In this document: one piece after another, positions 33,124 to 42,918 of the stretch
How the letters are laid out: each line of letters starts with the position of its first letter
How positions within the stretch are numbered: position 1 is the first letter of the stretch
Assembly (NCBI GenBank): GCA_024707385.1
Contig: JANPZW010000015.1
Coordinates: 1-64,000 of the forward strand
Direction: 5' to 3'
Origin: Cellvibrionaceae bacterium
GTDB taxonomy: Bacteria > Pseudomonadota > Gammaproteobacteria > Pseudomonadales > Cellvibrionaceae
DNA length: 64,000 nucleotides
Notes under the pieces: model-generated
Databases searched by the model: none
Told to the model about the DNA's origin: nothing
What the model saw: the letters and a program-made list of their open reading frames with translations, nothing else
Program-made: the position numbers and the translations under genes

Positions 33124-33716
33124 TGAGCGATTCCCTCCCATCCTTACCGCCTGCGGTGCCGCGCCATGGCAACCGCCTGAGCCGCTGGTTCGGCCGCCGT
33201 ATTCTGGCGCTGATGGGGTGGCGGGTGGAGGGCGATCTGCCGGATGAGCCGCAGTTGATCATTGCAGTTGGCCCGCACACCTCCAACTGGGATTTTGTCA
33301 TCGCCATGGGGGTGATCCTGGCGCTGGGAGTGCGGGTGAATTATTTAATGAAGAGGGAGGCCTTTTTCTGGCCGTTTGCGGGTTTGTTCCGCATGTTGGG
33401 AGGCATACCTCTGGATCGCCGTCGCACGGCGGACACAGTGCCACAAATTGTCGAGCACTATCGGAGGAATTCCGCCCTTTGGCTGGCGATCACCCCCGAG
33501 GGGACCCGCGCCAAGGTGGCATATTGGAAAACCGGGTTTTTACGCATCGCCGCCGATGCGGGCGTGCCGGTGCTGATTGCCGCCTGGGATTATTCCCGCC
33601 GTACTTTCGTATTGGACCGTATCTGGCCTGTTACCAACGATCATGTTGCGGATGCGGAGGCGATCCGCTGTCATGTCTGCAGCGTTTATCGCGGGCGCTA
33701 TCCGGCGCTGCAATAA
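33123..33716 (+). CDS. 1-acyl-glycerol-3-phosphate acyltransferase-like protein (PlsC family)
   Basis: 197 aa from the ATG overlapping the prfC stop. The catalytic block HTSNWD (an HX4D motif) is near 54-59, the glycerophosphate-binding PEGTR near 130-134, and PLDRRR lies between. No clear transmembrane helix, though hydrophobic segments flank the active site. Probably acylates a lysophospholipid at the inner membrane. This HTSNWDF subfamily often accompanies housekeeping genes; the true acceptor is not known. Confidence 0.85.
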
Positions 33717-33777
33717 CTTTTCTAACGCTTCAACTCGCTGGCAAGTCCGGCAACTTTCTCAGATGCCCGCCGGCTCC

Positions 33778-34626
33778 TCAGATAAACCCATCCGCGGTCG
33801 CGGTGATACGCGCGGCGGCGCGGCAGAGGTGATCGATCTGCTGATCACTTAAACCGAGTTCTGCGACTATCCGCTCCTTCAAAAGCTGTTCTTTACCGGC
33901 GATATGTTTGCCTTGTTTGCCAAACAGCGCAGTCAATCTTGCGCCTGCCGCGGTGGTCATGGTCTGACCCTGCGCTTCACCTGCAGAGTGATAATCCAGC
34001 CAGTGGGCTGCCACCGCATGCACCACTTCCGGCATCTGCCAAGCACCTAAAACGCGCTGCGTCGCGCCGTATTCAAACTGGTCAGCCAGCACCATGAGGT
34101 CGTCATAACTCAAATGCATACGGTGGCGCACGGCGCACTCCAACGCGGCTTCAATCACCACCGGCCGGCCGATGCTTTTGCACAAACCGCAGATGAAGGC
34201 CGCCTCAATATAGCGCCGGCGCAACATGGCCACCTCGCGCGACCAGAGTCCGCACAATACCGCCTGCCTCAGCTGCTCGGTGATGGATTGGGCGTAACCC
34301 GGGGCATGGAATAGACCGGTATTGAGGCAGAGCGCAAGCGCCATATCCGCCACCGCCTGTTGGCCAAGGTGGAGGATCAGGGATTCCAGATGCGGTTCAC
34401 CCGGTTGGCCGAACAGTCCGCTTTGCCCCAGCTGCAACAATTTTGCCGACATAGAGCGGTCTTTGCTGAGAAGGGCGGCGAGTTGTTCCGGCTGGCTGCC
34501 CGGAGTGCGGGAGATTCGCAGAGCATCAAGCGTCAGTTCGGGCAGTAGGGGTACGTGCACAGCGTTGTTCTGCAGGCGATTGTGCAGGGAGTCTGCGATC
34601 ACCTGTAACTCGAGAGCGTTTTCCAT
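33778..34626 (-). CDS. HDOD domain protein
   Basis: 282 aa. The HDOD fold is recognised from the all-helical pattern with LPELTLDALRISRTPGSQPEQLAALLSKDRSMSAKLLQL near the start, then a degenerate HD-like core. No catalytic metal ligands are kept, as usual in the family, so a signalling-scaffold role is likely. It is divergent from the receiver-like protein gene at 34895, a plausible functional partner. Confidence 0.82.
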   Translation of the reverse strand: MENALELQVIADSLHNRLQNNAVHVPLLPELTLDALRISRTPGSQPEQLAALLSKDRSMSAKLLQLGQSGLFGQPGEPHLESLILHLGQQAVADMALALCLNTGLFHAPGYAQSITEQLRQAVLCGLWSREVAMLRRRYIEAAFICGLCKSIGRPVVIEAALECAVRHRMHLSYDDLMVLADQFEYGATQRVLGAWQMPEVVHAVAAHWLDYHSAGEAQGQTMTTAAGARLTALFGKQGKHIAGKEQLLKERIVAELGLSDQQIDHLCRAAARITATADGFI

Positions 34627-34894
34627 AGTCAGGACTGCTGTGTTGGGCGGATGCGGAGACGCGGTACTCGGTTTAAATCTAGACCCAAAAAAGGATTTGC
34701 ACGAATTCTTATTACGAAAGTTGCCGAACTGTCGACCACACCCGGAGAAAGTAAAATAACTGGCGCGTATTACATCTTTATGTCGCCATCTTGTGGTGAC
34801 AGAGCTAGGTGTGCTGGTATTTGTGAACAGGTTGACTAGATTTTAAAGGTGCCCAATCGGCCCCACCTTCTTTAACCGATTCCAGATAACGCCT

Positions 34895-36070
34895 ATGCCT
34901 TACGACGTACTGCTGCTGAGCCCGCATTTGTCCACTTTGGCGCAAGATGTTGCCGGATTTTTTCAGGCGGACGTGGCTCGCGGTCAGGATGAGCTCCCGA
35001 CCTTGATGAGCGGCAAACGCTATAGAATCGTGGTGATGGATATGATCGGCGACAGCCCGATAGACCTGTCATCGTGCGAGAAACTGCTGCGGCAGGAGTT
35101 CATGCAGAACATGCCGCTGGTGGTGCTGACAACGGATTATTCGGTGAAGGACAAGGTGAAAGCTCTCGAAGTGGGTTGCGATGACCTGATCGACAGTAAA
35201 ACCACCCCGGATGAGGTCTTCGCCCGTATTACCAAAAGTATTTTTCACCAGATCGCCAATTCGCAGCTCAATCAGCGCCTGCAGCTCGCCACGGAAACCG
35301 CCCGCAACGTTATGGTGGACAACAGCGATCTGGGCGCGAATATCCAGTTTTTGCTGCAGATCCAGAATTGCGACAACCTCGACCAGTTGGGCCAGCAGTT
35401 TTTCGCCACCATTCAGCGCTACGGCCTGTCCTGCAGTCTGCAAATGCGCAGTGAAATGGGCAAAAAGGATATGGAAGCCCACGGCATGGCGAAACACCTT
35501 GAATCGCAGTTGCTGTTCCAGCTCAAGGACAGCGGCCGATATGTGGACTTTGGCCCGCGCACCATCGTCAATTACGACCGCGTCTCCCTGTTGATCAAAA
35601 ACATGCCGCTCAACGATGCGGAGAAGTACGGCTCCATCAAGGACAACACCTTCTGTCTGGTGCAGGGCATCAATGCCCGCATTCTCGCCCTGGAGGACCG
35701 TTTCAAATTGCTGCGGGAAAAAGAGGCGTTGCACAAGCTCGGCAATGATGTGCGCACGGTGATGGGCGGTTTGAAAATGGCCTACCAGGATGTGATGAAG
35801 CAGATCGTCGGTGAGGTAGAGAATGTCACCGAGAAACTCGAGCACCGCCTGCCGCACTTGGCGCTGACGGAAGCCGACGAGCAGCTTATCTACGACCTGA
35901 GTGCCAAACTGGTGGTGGAGACCAACCGCATCTTTAATGAAGGGCTCAAGGTGGATGAATACTTTGAGCGCCTGGAGGGAACGATAAAACGCAGCCTGGC
36001 AGCTGCCAGCGATCCGTCCGAGGTGCGGGAAGTAAAGCCCCCGGATAGCAATGTGGTGGAGTTGTTTTAA
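34895..36070 (+). CDS. response-regulator receiver protein with a C-terminal helical output region
   Basis: 391 aa. Residues 1-120 resemble a receiver: hydrophobic strands VLLLSP and YRIVVMDM (Asp 49 at the phospho-acceptor position), PLVVLTTD (Thr at 79/80) and Lys 104. The conserved acidic pair at the start is not clear, so phosphorylation is uncertain. The middle (140-265) may be a GAF-like domain; residues 280-375 are charged helices likely to be coiled coil. No histidine kinase is adjacent. Divergent from the HDOD gene. Confidence 0.75.
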   Translation: MPYDVLLLSPHLSTLAQDVAGFFQADVARGQDELPTLMSGKRYRIVVMDMIGDSPIDLSSCEKLLRQEFMQNMPLVVLTTDYSVKDKVKALEVGCDDLIDSKTTPDEVFARITKSIFHQIANSQLNQRLQLATETARNVMVDNSDLGANIQFLLQIQNCDNLDQLGQQFFATIQRYGLSCSLQMRSEMGKKDMEAHGMAKHLESQLLFQLKDSGRYVDFGPRTIVNYDRVSLLIKNMPLNDAEKYGSIKDNTFCLVQGINARILALEDRFKLLREKEALHKLGNDVRTVMGGLKMAYQDVMKQIVGEVENVTEKLEHRLPHLALTEADEQLIYDLSAKLVVETNRIFNEGLKVDEYFERLEGTIKRSLAAASDPSEVREVKPPDSNVVELF

Positions 36071-36072
36071 CA

Positions 36073-36094
36073 GCGGCCGGCATATACCGGCCGC
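36073..36094. terminator. GC-rich hairpin between convergent genes
   Basis: GCGGCCGG (36073-36080) pairs with CCGGCCGC (36087-36094) across CATATA. No T-run, so termination would need help from Rho or be weak. Confidence 0.5.
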
Positions 36095-36102
36095 ACACCA
36101 CC

Positions 36103-36634
36103 TTAATCCAGCAGGCGGCCGAGGTTCAGCAACTGAGTCTCACCATTGCTGCTATCGATCCCGTCATTGTCATTGACGATGTAGACCTCGCCGGTGCGGG
36201 TTACCGCCAAGCCTTCTATTTACGACCAAACCACCTGGCTGGTGCAGGTCGGACATAAGATCGCGCACTAGCGTCTTCTCCACTGTGGCGTTGGCGGTAA
36301 GGCCATTGATGTTGAAGCGATACAGCTTTTTACCCGCGCATCTGGCTGGCCACGACCAGCAGCTTGCGCGACGGTATGGCCAGGACACCCTCCGGCGCCA
36401 TTGCGGCCGGCAGCGCCTGTTTGAAAATCGGATTGAGCGGATCGGCCGCGTCGTAAACGAAAATCAAGCTGGTGCGTTCAGAGGCGACGAACAGGAACGA
36501 AGATGCAATATGCGCGGGGGACTCGTCTTCGATGTCGATCAACCGCGCCTGCTGCCGTTTTCACCGTTTCTGCCGTCCTTACATCCGCCAAGTAAGAGCA
36601 ACACCATCAAGGCGGCCGGTAGTGAATAACTCAT
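36103..36634 (-). pseudogene. decayed lipoprotein gene, esterase-like activity of phytase family
   Basis: An ATG at 36634 opens a lipoprotein signal peptide with lipobox LLGGC, which hits a stop about 30 codons in. Other frames hold SPAHIASSFLFVASERTSLI, APEGVLAIPSRKLLVVAS, then KKLYRFNINGLTANATVEKT and finally, after another shift, EGLAVTRTGEVYIVNDNDGI to a stop at 36103. These are ordered pieces of a family whose members have several hundred residues; here only 530 bp remain, with large internal deletions as well as frameshifts. This is genuine decay, unlike the single-base breaks elsewhere. Confidence 0.82.
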
Positions 36635-37275
36635 AGTCTTCTCCGAGGTGTGTGATGAATTTCGAGAAGACTATTGCGCCAAAATGACCGTGTAGCGTCA
36701 TTTTTATGACAGTTCTGTTGCGGGTCGGCATTAAAATAAACATTTCTAGAACTCGATGTTATTAAAAACCGAAGTGGTACGAGACGGCGCTTAGACTGTT
36801 TTATCTTCTTTAGGTAATGCCCGTTAAGCTTCGATCATAAGAAAGTATGAGACGCACACTCTTGAGTCCTCCTTATGGTTCGGTTGGGCCCTAGAGATTA
36901 TTCTCCTCCGTTATTAGCTATGCGTTATTCGCATAACAATGCCTTTTGTTAATGTTTTAGCTTCTTATTTATTCTTTTTAAGTAATTTCCAGGGCTATTG
37001 TGTGATTAAAAAAGAATTAAAAATCTATAAGGTTACTAGTGCCTAAGCCTTATTGATTAGGTCTTTTAATATCAGACTAAAGCACTAAATCGAGTTGCCT
37101 TGCCCGTCCCTCGTACATACAATTTGGTGAAATTTGTCGCACAGAATGATTTTGGTGACAAAGCAAACGGGAATGGATGCCGCCACTGGTGGCAATCCCG
37201 TTCCGACCCAAAGGTTGTTGGTGGTTTTGATAATAAAAGTACGAAGCCGCTATTCGAGGTGTAGAGGTCCTGGAA
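36635..37275. other. AT-rich 640 bp leader region of the cellulase gene
   Basis: No gene is found. Clearly more AT-rich than its neighbours from about 36700 to 37090. It contains small inverted repeats, including GTTAT-TCGC-ATAAC near 36926-36940, and a strong hairpin at 37166-37202. It presumably holds the regulated promoter of the cellulase gene; no unambiguous -35/-10 pair was picked. Confidence 0.55.
37166..37202 (+). promoter_or_regulatory. two-part hairpin in the cellulase leader
   Basis: AACGGGA (37166-37172) pairs with TCCCGTT (37196-37202), and inside it TGCCGCCA pairs with TGGTGGCA with one G-U pair. It ends 73 nt before the start codon and has no T-run, so it may be an mRNA-stability or regulatory structure. 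Confidence 0.45.
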
Positions 37276-39618
37276 ATGAAGAAGAGCTTGATAACCAGTC
37301 TGCTGTTGTCTCTTGGAATCAGTGTTTCCGCATCGGCCGCGAACCAGTACATCTGGATGGAAGCGGAAAGCGGCGCTGAACTTAATCCGATTGTTGTGAA
37401 GTCCGATCTGGGTGCCTCCCAATTGATTTACCTGGCGTCCTGGAAATGGGCGGATTACGCCAAGCGTGCCGTTGCCAGCGGTATGATCACCTTCGACGTC
37501 TACGCTCCCGAAACCGGCGATTACAAACTGTGGGCACGTATGCGCCTGCCGGACTCCGGCAGCAGGCCGTTTGATATCAGCGTGGGCAACGGTGATGTGG
37601 ATGATTCCGGCCAATGGACCACCTGGGCGGCGGATAAGCGTTCCAATGTGAAAGTCTGGGGTTGGTCCGACTCCGGTTTTACCGGCACCTTGACCAAGGG
37701 TATGAATACTTTGCACCTGGTGCAGCGCCAGGGCGGTCCCGCTGTGCATCTGGACAAGATTCTGCTCACTAACGACCTGAGCTACGCCCCCGCCGGCATG
37801 GGCTCGCCTGAGCCATCCATCGAAATCTCCAATCCTTACGCCAGTTCTGCGGTTGGCAAATACGGCAACTTGCGACTGGTCGGCAATCAATTGAGCGATA
37901 AAAACGGGCAGCCCGTGCAACTGCGCGGCATCAGCGCCCACGGTTTGCAGTGGTTCCCGCTGGTGGACAAGCAGACCATCCCCAATATGACGGAATTTTT
38001 TGGCGCCAACGTGGTGCGCCTGGCAATGTATATCGAAGATTATGCGCCGACCGATCCGAGCGACTTCTGGGGTGGTTATATGGCGGATAAGGCGGGCATG
38101 ATCGCCCGCACGGAAAAGGCGATTCAGGATGCGGTGGATGCAGGTGTATACGTTCTCGTGGATTGGCACATTCACAACACGCCGTCCAATTACACCAGCG
38201 AGGCCGTCGAATTCTTTACCCATATCGCAAAAAAATACGGGCACCTGCCTAACATCATTTATGAAATCTGTAACGAGCCTGTTGCTGTCAGTTGGTCAGG
38301 TGGTATCAAGCCCTACGCCAACACGGTGATCAGCGCCATACGCCAGAACGACCCGGATAACATCATTATTGTCGGCACTCCCACCTGGAGTCAGGACGTG
38401 GATGCCGCCGCCAAGGATCCGCTGACGCAAAGCAATATCATGTACGCGTTCCACTTCTACGCGGCCACGCATGACTTCAACACTATGAAAAACAAAGTGG
38501 ACAGCGCCTTGGCTGCCGGAGCTGCAGTGTTTGTCTCCGAGTGGGGTTCATCAGATGTGGGTACTTCCCACTCCAACTTCTCCGTTGCCAAGCAGTGGAT
38601 GGAGTTTATGAACCAGCGCAAGCTGAGCTGGGTCAACTGGTCTTTGGGTAACAAGGATGAAAGCTCATCCATCCTGAAACCGCGCGCGCCTATGTCCGGT
38701 CCTTGGGCAAATTCGGATCTCACCGAAGCGGGCAAATGGTTGAAGCCCTATTTCGTCGCCCAGAGTACTGATAGCGGCAGTGGCAGCTCCACCACTTCAA
38801 GTTCGTCCAGCTCCTCCAGCAGCTCGAACAGTTCTAGCAGTTCCTCTAGTTCGTCTGGTGGAACGAGCACCTCCAGCAATCTGGTTCTGGAAGCGGAAAA
38901 TGCTCAGATGAGCCAGAACGTCACCATGATTCCCCAGGAAGGCATAGTGGCCTACTTCGATTCGGATGATCACATCGGTTTCCGCAGTATCGATTTTTCT
39001 GGAGTCACACAGGTGCGCTTGCGTTATGCCTCTGGCAATGGGGGCAACATAGAGCTGCGCGCGGACTGGACCGGCGGCCATCTGCTGGCATCGCACACGG
39101 TTTCTTCCACTGGTGGCTACGGCTCATATCAGGAGTACACCTTTAATATCAATGGCATCAGCGGCTATCACGACCTCTACGTTGTGGGTAAATCCGGGAC
39201 TGGTATTTTCAACCTCGACAAGCTGACGTTGATCAAGAGCACCAAGAGCAGCACTTCAAGCAGCTCTTCCTCCAGCTCAAGCAGCTCGAGTTCATCCAGC
39301 GGCAATACCGGCGGCGGTAATGGTGTAGCAGGCTGTCATGACGGCAACTCAACGGTGGCTACTGGTACAAGCATTAGTGGTGGCGCAGGTAAGTGTTATA
39401 AATACCGTCACGCTGGTGGGCGCTTGCGCATCGGTGTGTTCAGCGGCAATGTTGCGCCTAAATACGAAGTGAAAAACTGTAACAATCAGGTTGTTGGCAA
39501 TATTGATCAGGTGTTGGGCAGCTTCATCTCGGTCAACACCTCCGCTAACAACTGCGACCACTATGTATTTGTTAAAGAGGCTTCCAGCGGATTCCAATTC
39601 CAATTCGGCAGCTGGTAA
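37276..39618 (+). CDS. secreted GH5 endoglucanase with CBM6-like domains and poly-Ser linkers
   Basis: 780 aa. Signal peptide 1-21 (ASA). Residues 25-175 are a galactose-binding-like beta domain starting YIWMEAESG. The GH5 barrel spans about 185-500 with acid/base Glu in YEICNEPV and nucleophile Glu in VSEWGSSD. A Ser linker (about 505-530) leads to a CBM6-like module opening LVLEAENAQM (about 535-655). A second Ser linker leads to a C-terminal Cys-containing domain of about 100 aa with no family I recognise. It hydrolyses cellulose-type beta-1,4-glucan outside the cell. GGTCCTGGAA precedes the ATG. Followed by a terminator. Confidence 0.93.
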   Translation: MKKSLITSLLLSLGISVSASAANQYIWMEAESGAELNPIVVKSDLGASQLIYLASWKWADYAKRAVASGMITFDVYAPETGDYKLWARMRLPDSGSRPFDISVGNGDVDDSGQWTTWAADKRSNVKVWGWSDSGFTGTLTKGMNTLHLVQRQGGPAVHLDKILLTNDLSYAPAGMGSPEPSIEISNPYASSAVGKYGNLRLVGNQLSDKNGQPVQLRGISAHGLQWFPLVDKQTIPNMTEFFGANVVRLAMYIEDYAPTDPSDFWGGYMADKAGMIARTEKAIQDAVDAGVYVLVDWHIHNTPSNYTSEAVEFFTHIAKKYGHLPNIIYEICNEPVAVSWSGGIKPYANTVISAIRQNDPDNIIIVGTPTWSQDVDAAAKDPLTQSNIMYAFHFYAATHDFNTMKNKVDSALAAGAAVFVSEWGSSDVGTSHSNFSVAKQWMEFMNQRKLSWVNWSLGNKDESSSILKPRAPMSGPWANSDLTEAGKWLKPYFVAQSTDSGSGSSTTSSSSSSSSSSNSSSSSSSSSGGTSTSSNLVLEAENAQMSQNVTMIPQEGIVAYFDSDDHIGFRSIDFSGVTQVRLRYASGNGGNIELRADWTGGHLLASHTVSSTGGYGSYQEYTFNINGISGYHDLYVVGKSGTGIFNLDKLTLIKSTKSSTSSSSSSSSSSSSSSSGNTGGGNGVAGCHDGNSTVATGTSISGGAGKCYKYRHAGGRLRIGVFSGNVAPKYEVKNCNNQVVGNIDQVLGSFISVNTSANNCDHYVFVKEASSGFQFQFGSW

Positions 39619-39644
39619 AAGAAATTCTTCACGCGCACAATTGC

Positions 39645-39676
39645 AGCCCTTTCAGAAATGAAAGGGCTTTTTTTTA
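39645..39676 (+). terminator. terminator of the cellulase gene
   Basis: AGCCCTTTC (39645-39653), loop AGAAAT, GAAAGGGCT (39660-39668), followed by eight Ts. Confidence 0.93.
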
Positions 39677-39732
39677 TCTGCCGCTTGCTTGCGAGCGGTG
39701 AATCCGCGCCTCAGTTTCAATGCCTGCGCTGA

Positions 39733-40845
39733 TCAGCCGGCAAAAACCAGCCAAACAATTCCACTGGTAGTTAGCAGAATTGCCATAAGCGCCGACAGTG
39801 GTACCAGCAGAGGTGCCCTGGTGGCAATTTCATTTCTTCTGCCGAGCAACGGCCACTCTATGAATTTGACGGAGACATAGCTGATGCCAACGGCCAACGC
39901 AAAACCTATGGCGGCTTTCAAATAAATGAAATGAGATCCCGCAAGCTCGGCAACGGGTGTGGCGAGATAGAGCCCGAGCCAGTGGAAAAGGTAAAAGCTA
40001 TAGCTCATCGCACCCAACAAATAAAATGTCGGCGTCTTGATGTGATTTTTTGAGAGGCCGACAACAATCATCACGGAGGCGAGGACAACGGTTAATTCTG
40101 TTTTATGGTGTTCGGTGAAAAGCAAAACAATCAGCAGCGGCGTGCCGACCACCAACGACACCCAGCGGATCCAAGACCAGGTTCTGATTGATGTTATCTG
40201 ATGTAACGCTGCAGCGGCTACGCCACAAAAAATAGCGGTGTAGTAGTGCACATCCACTAAGAGCGACAGTGCCAACGCAAGGCCTAGCATTAATGTGATC
40301 AAGAGGGTTCGGCTTCTGATAAAGCCGATAATGAGCGGACAGAAAAGATAAAACTGTTCTTCGACGGCAAGTGACCAAGCATGGTTTATGGGACGCACAG
40401 CCTCGCTCAATCCCATGGAATAATTTGCCCAGTTGTGGGTGTAGGTCAATAGTGGAATCAGGCGTTTTTCAAACTCTTCGGACCAGTATCCGCGAGCGAT
40501 CACCAGCAAAATATAGCAGGCGATCAATAGAAAATAGGGGACCCATATGCGCACGCACCGATTAAAATAAAATCTCGGTATGTTGCGCCAGTAGGAGGGA
40601 TGCTTAGAGCTTTCCAGCAATAGCCCTCCGACGAGAAATCCGCTCAGCGCAAAAAATACCTGTACTGCAAACCCTCCCAGATTTTCCAGCGAATGAGGTA
40701 GAAGACCGCTGTGAGATAAAAATACGGCTACTGCGAGTAGTGCTCGAAGAGGATCAAAAAGGCCGAAATATTCAATGGTGGACGCAGCTGAAATCTTGTT
40801 TGAATATGTGTAGGTCAAAGGGTGGTGTGCGACTTCGGAGCTCAT
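39733..40845 (-). CDS. acyltransferase family 3 membrane protein (OafA/YrhL-like)
   Basis: 370 aa with about ten transmembrane helices. The family pattern is clear: FDPLRALLAVAVFLSHSG with the conserved His, then FFALSGFLVGGLL, RIWVPYF and SLAVEEQFYLFCPL. Such proteins O-acetylate sugars of cell-surface polysaccharides or lipids, using acetyl-CoA on the cytoplasmic side. The C-terminus lacks the extra SGNH domain found in some members. No polysaccharide cluster is nearby, so the substrate is unknown. Confidence 0.9.
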   Translation of the reverse strand: MSSEVAHHPLTYTYSNKISAASTIEYFGLFDPLRALLAVAVFLSHSGLLPHSLENLGGFAVQVFFALSGFLVGGLLLESSKHPSYWRNIPRFYFNRCVRIWVPYFLLIACYILLVIARGYWSEEFEKRLIPLLTYTHNWANYSMGLSEAVRPINHAWSLAVEEQFYLFCPLIIGFIRSRTLLITLMLGLALALSLLVDVHYYTAIFCGVAAAALHQITSIRTWSWIRWVSLVVGTPLLIVLLFTEHHKTELTVVLASVMIVVGLSKNHIKTPTFYLLGAMSYSFYLFHWLGLYLATPVAELAGSHFIYLKAAIGFALAVGISYVSVKFIEWPLLGRRNEIATRAPLLVPLSALMAILLTTSGIVWLVFAG

Positions 40846-41184
40846 GATCTTCTCCCGCTAAAACATGACAAGCGCAGAGCTGTCCGCTCATTTGCGCTTC
40901 TGCTATTCAAATGAAAAATATTCGGAATGCGCCGTTCTGATGCGTCTTGCTAAGCCAGTCGAAACATTCTTGAATCGCGAACGCTTTGCATCAAATTTGC
41001 TCGACTCTATACCTCCTGCTCGAAGTGACGCAATGGTTTGGCCAGCATTTCGTTCCTTAAAATACTTTTTTTGATGGTGAACGACGGTTGAAAGAAGTCT
41101 TTTTCTCAATGTTTGAGATCGCACAGAGGGAAGTCAGATAAGGTGAAATACTTACAAAGTTTTGCTCAACCTCTGGGCCGAAAA
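40846..41184. other. intergenic region before the DUF6766 gene
   Basis: About 340 bp between divergent genes. Short reading frames on both strands look random and lack ribosome sites. No repeat or clear promoter was identified. Confidence 0.5.
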
Positions 41185-41835
41185 ATGACGAGCCAGCATT
41201 CCTTCTTCAAAAGGAACGGGCTTTTAGTGACGTTTCTGTTTTTGATGTTGCTCGCTCTTTGCGGGCAGATTTTGACCGGATGGAAAAACGAAAATGCAGA
41301 TAGAGCGGAGCAGGGGCGCGCTTCTCTATCGCTCGCACAGTATATGCAATCCGGCGGCTTTATCCAGGCGACGTTCGAAAATTGGGAAAGCGAATTTCTC
41401 CAGATGGGGCTGTATGTTTTTATGACGGTGTTCCTTTTTCAAAGAGGCTCCGCGGAATCCAAATCTCTCGATAAACCCGAAGAAGTTGATCGGGAGCCTA
41501 AGCCGCATAAACATGCACCCTGGCCGGTGAAGAAAGGTGGGCTTGCTTTGGTCATCTACCAGAACTCCCTAAGCTTGGCTTTTTTGTTTTTGTTTGCGAT
41601 TTCGTTCGCTTTGCATGCGTATGGAACCATGAGTGACATGAATGATGCCTGTAGCCCCTGCGTCAGCTTTTGGCAGGTTTTTGCAGAGAGTCGGTTCTGG
41701 TTCGAATCTCTGCAAAACTGGCAAAGCGAATTTCTCTCTGTGGCGGCAATTGTTTTCTTTTCCATATACCTGAGACAAAAAGGTTCCCCTGAGTCAAAAC
41801 CTGTGGACGCGCCGCATAGTGAGACGGGGAAATAA
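41185..41835 (+). CDS. DUF6766 family membrane protein
   Basis: 216 aa from the ATG at 41185. Two homologous halves: each has a transmembrane helix, then FENWESEFLQM or LQNWQSEFLSV, another helix, and a RGSAESK or KGSPESK ending. The N-terminal half begins with NGLLVTFLFLML and GQILTGW, and the protein ends in SKPVDAPHSETG, all strongly conserved in this family of unknown function. It ends 8 nt before the convergent lipoprotein gene. An upstream part of the frame does not match the family. Confidence 0.85.
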   Translation: MTSQHSFFKRNGLLVTFLFLMLLALCGQILTGWKNENADRAEQGRASLSLAQYMQSGGFIQATFENWESEFLQMGLYVFMTVFLFQRGSAESKSLDKPEEVDREPKPHKHAPWPVKKGGLALVIYQNSLSLAFLFLFAISFALHAYGTMSDMNDACSPCVSFWQVFAESRFWFESLQNWQSEFLSVAAIVFFSIYLRQKGSPESKPVDAPHSETGK

Positions 41836-41843
41836 GTCTCGGA

Positions 41844-42918
41844 TCAGTTCACCACTTTCAGCTCCAGAGAATTCCATTTGATTGGAGTATCTCCTGAAGT
41901 AAGCGTAAAAGTGAGTGATGTCATATGGCGCGAGTCCACCGCAAAGGTGATCTGCGTATTGTTTGAATTGATGGTTGGAACGCCTGCAAATTCTTTGCGC
42001 AGAAAAAATGGGTTCGGCATTACTGCCGCTGAATTCGAGTTTGGATTGAATAGAGCCGTAAGCGACCAGCTTTATTTCCTCCGTGGGGGATTCGCTATAG
42101 GCAGTTAATTCATATAAATGACCAGGAGCCAAAGCCGGCAGCTGATAATCCGTGGAATAGGCCGCTTCTTGCAAGCAGGTGGCCGAAACGCTGTCGTAGG
42201 GGGTCCATTCCACGGTGGATACACTGGCTCCCAGAGTTTCGTTCGTCCAGTCACCAATTTCATTCAGGCGGAACGTGCCCCAGCCCTGGGCAATGTAATC
42301 GCCAACAATCTGTTGATAATTGTAAGGCTCCTGATCGCTTGCGCTTAGATTCTCAAGCCGAAGATTCCGATAGGCCACTTCGCCATCGGTTTGAATCAGT
42401 AGTGTGGGAAATGTGGCCGCCTGAAATTCGATTTCCGCTTCAATCGTTTGCCATTCGTCACTAACGTTTTCCAGTTGAATGAGTGGCTGGGTAAAAAACT
42501 GATCCTGAAGTATATTGCGCAACGAGAGATCAAGATTGCTTGGCGCTGCGGAAGTGGCGGATTTAACTTCCAGGCTCAAACGATAAGTGTGGGAAGGGTA
42601 GAACAAACCCAACTCAACCAGCTCCATATCCAACGCCTGCTCCTCTCGCAGATCCCTTTGATTGCTTAACTCATCCACATAGGCTGTGGCTGGCAAAGCG
42701 GGCTCGTTTGTGGGCTCCCAGCCGGTATGAGTCAAATAAAGCGAGCCTGGATAATCGGGAGATAAAAGTTCGTCTTGCTGGTCAGGATTGCTGGAACAAA
42801 CCAGAGGTTGATTAATGATGGCCGGCTCGTTACCCGCTGGGTTCTGCTCCTCACCTGCACATCCGGCAAGCATAATCACAGCAGATAAAAAGGCAGCATT
42901 CGATTTCTGGATGCGCAT
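41844..42918 (-). CDS. lipoprotein with two tandem beta-sandwich-like halves, broken by one base
   Basis: 357 aa once repaired. The ATG at 42918 has GAGGGAT upstream and gives a signal peptide with lipobox MLAGC. Two halves of about 150 aa share the order strand-rich domain, SLEV or LTAY segment, then terminal strands; they resemble carbohydrate-binding-type beta sandwiches, but I cannot assign a family. Removing one A from the A6 run at 42003-42008 restores a C-terminus ending WNSLELKVVN and a stop at 41844; as read the frame runs into unlike sequence overlapping the next gene. Probably outer-membrane anchored. Confidence 0.75.
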
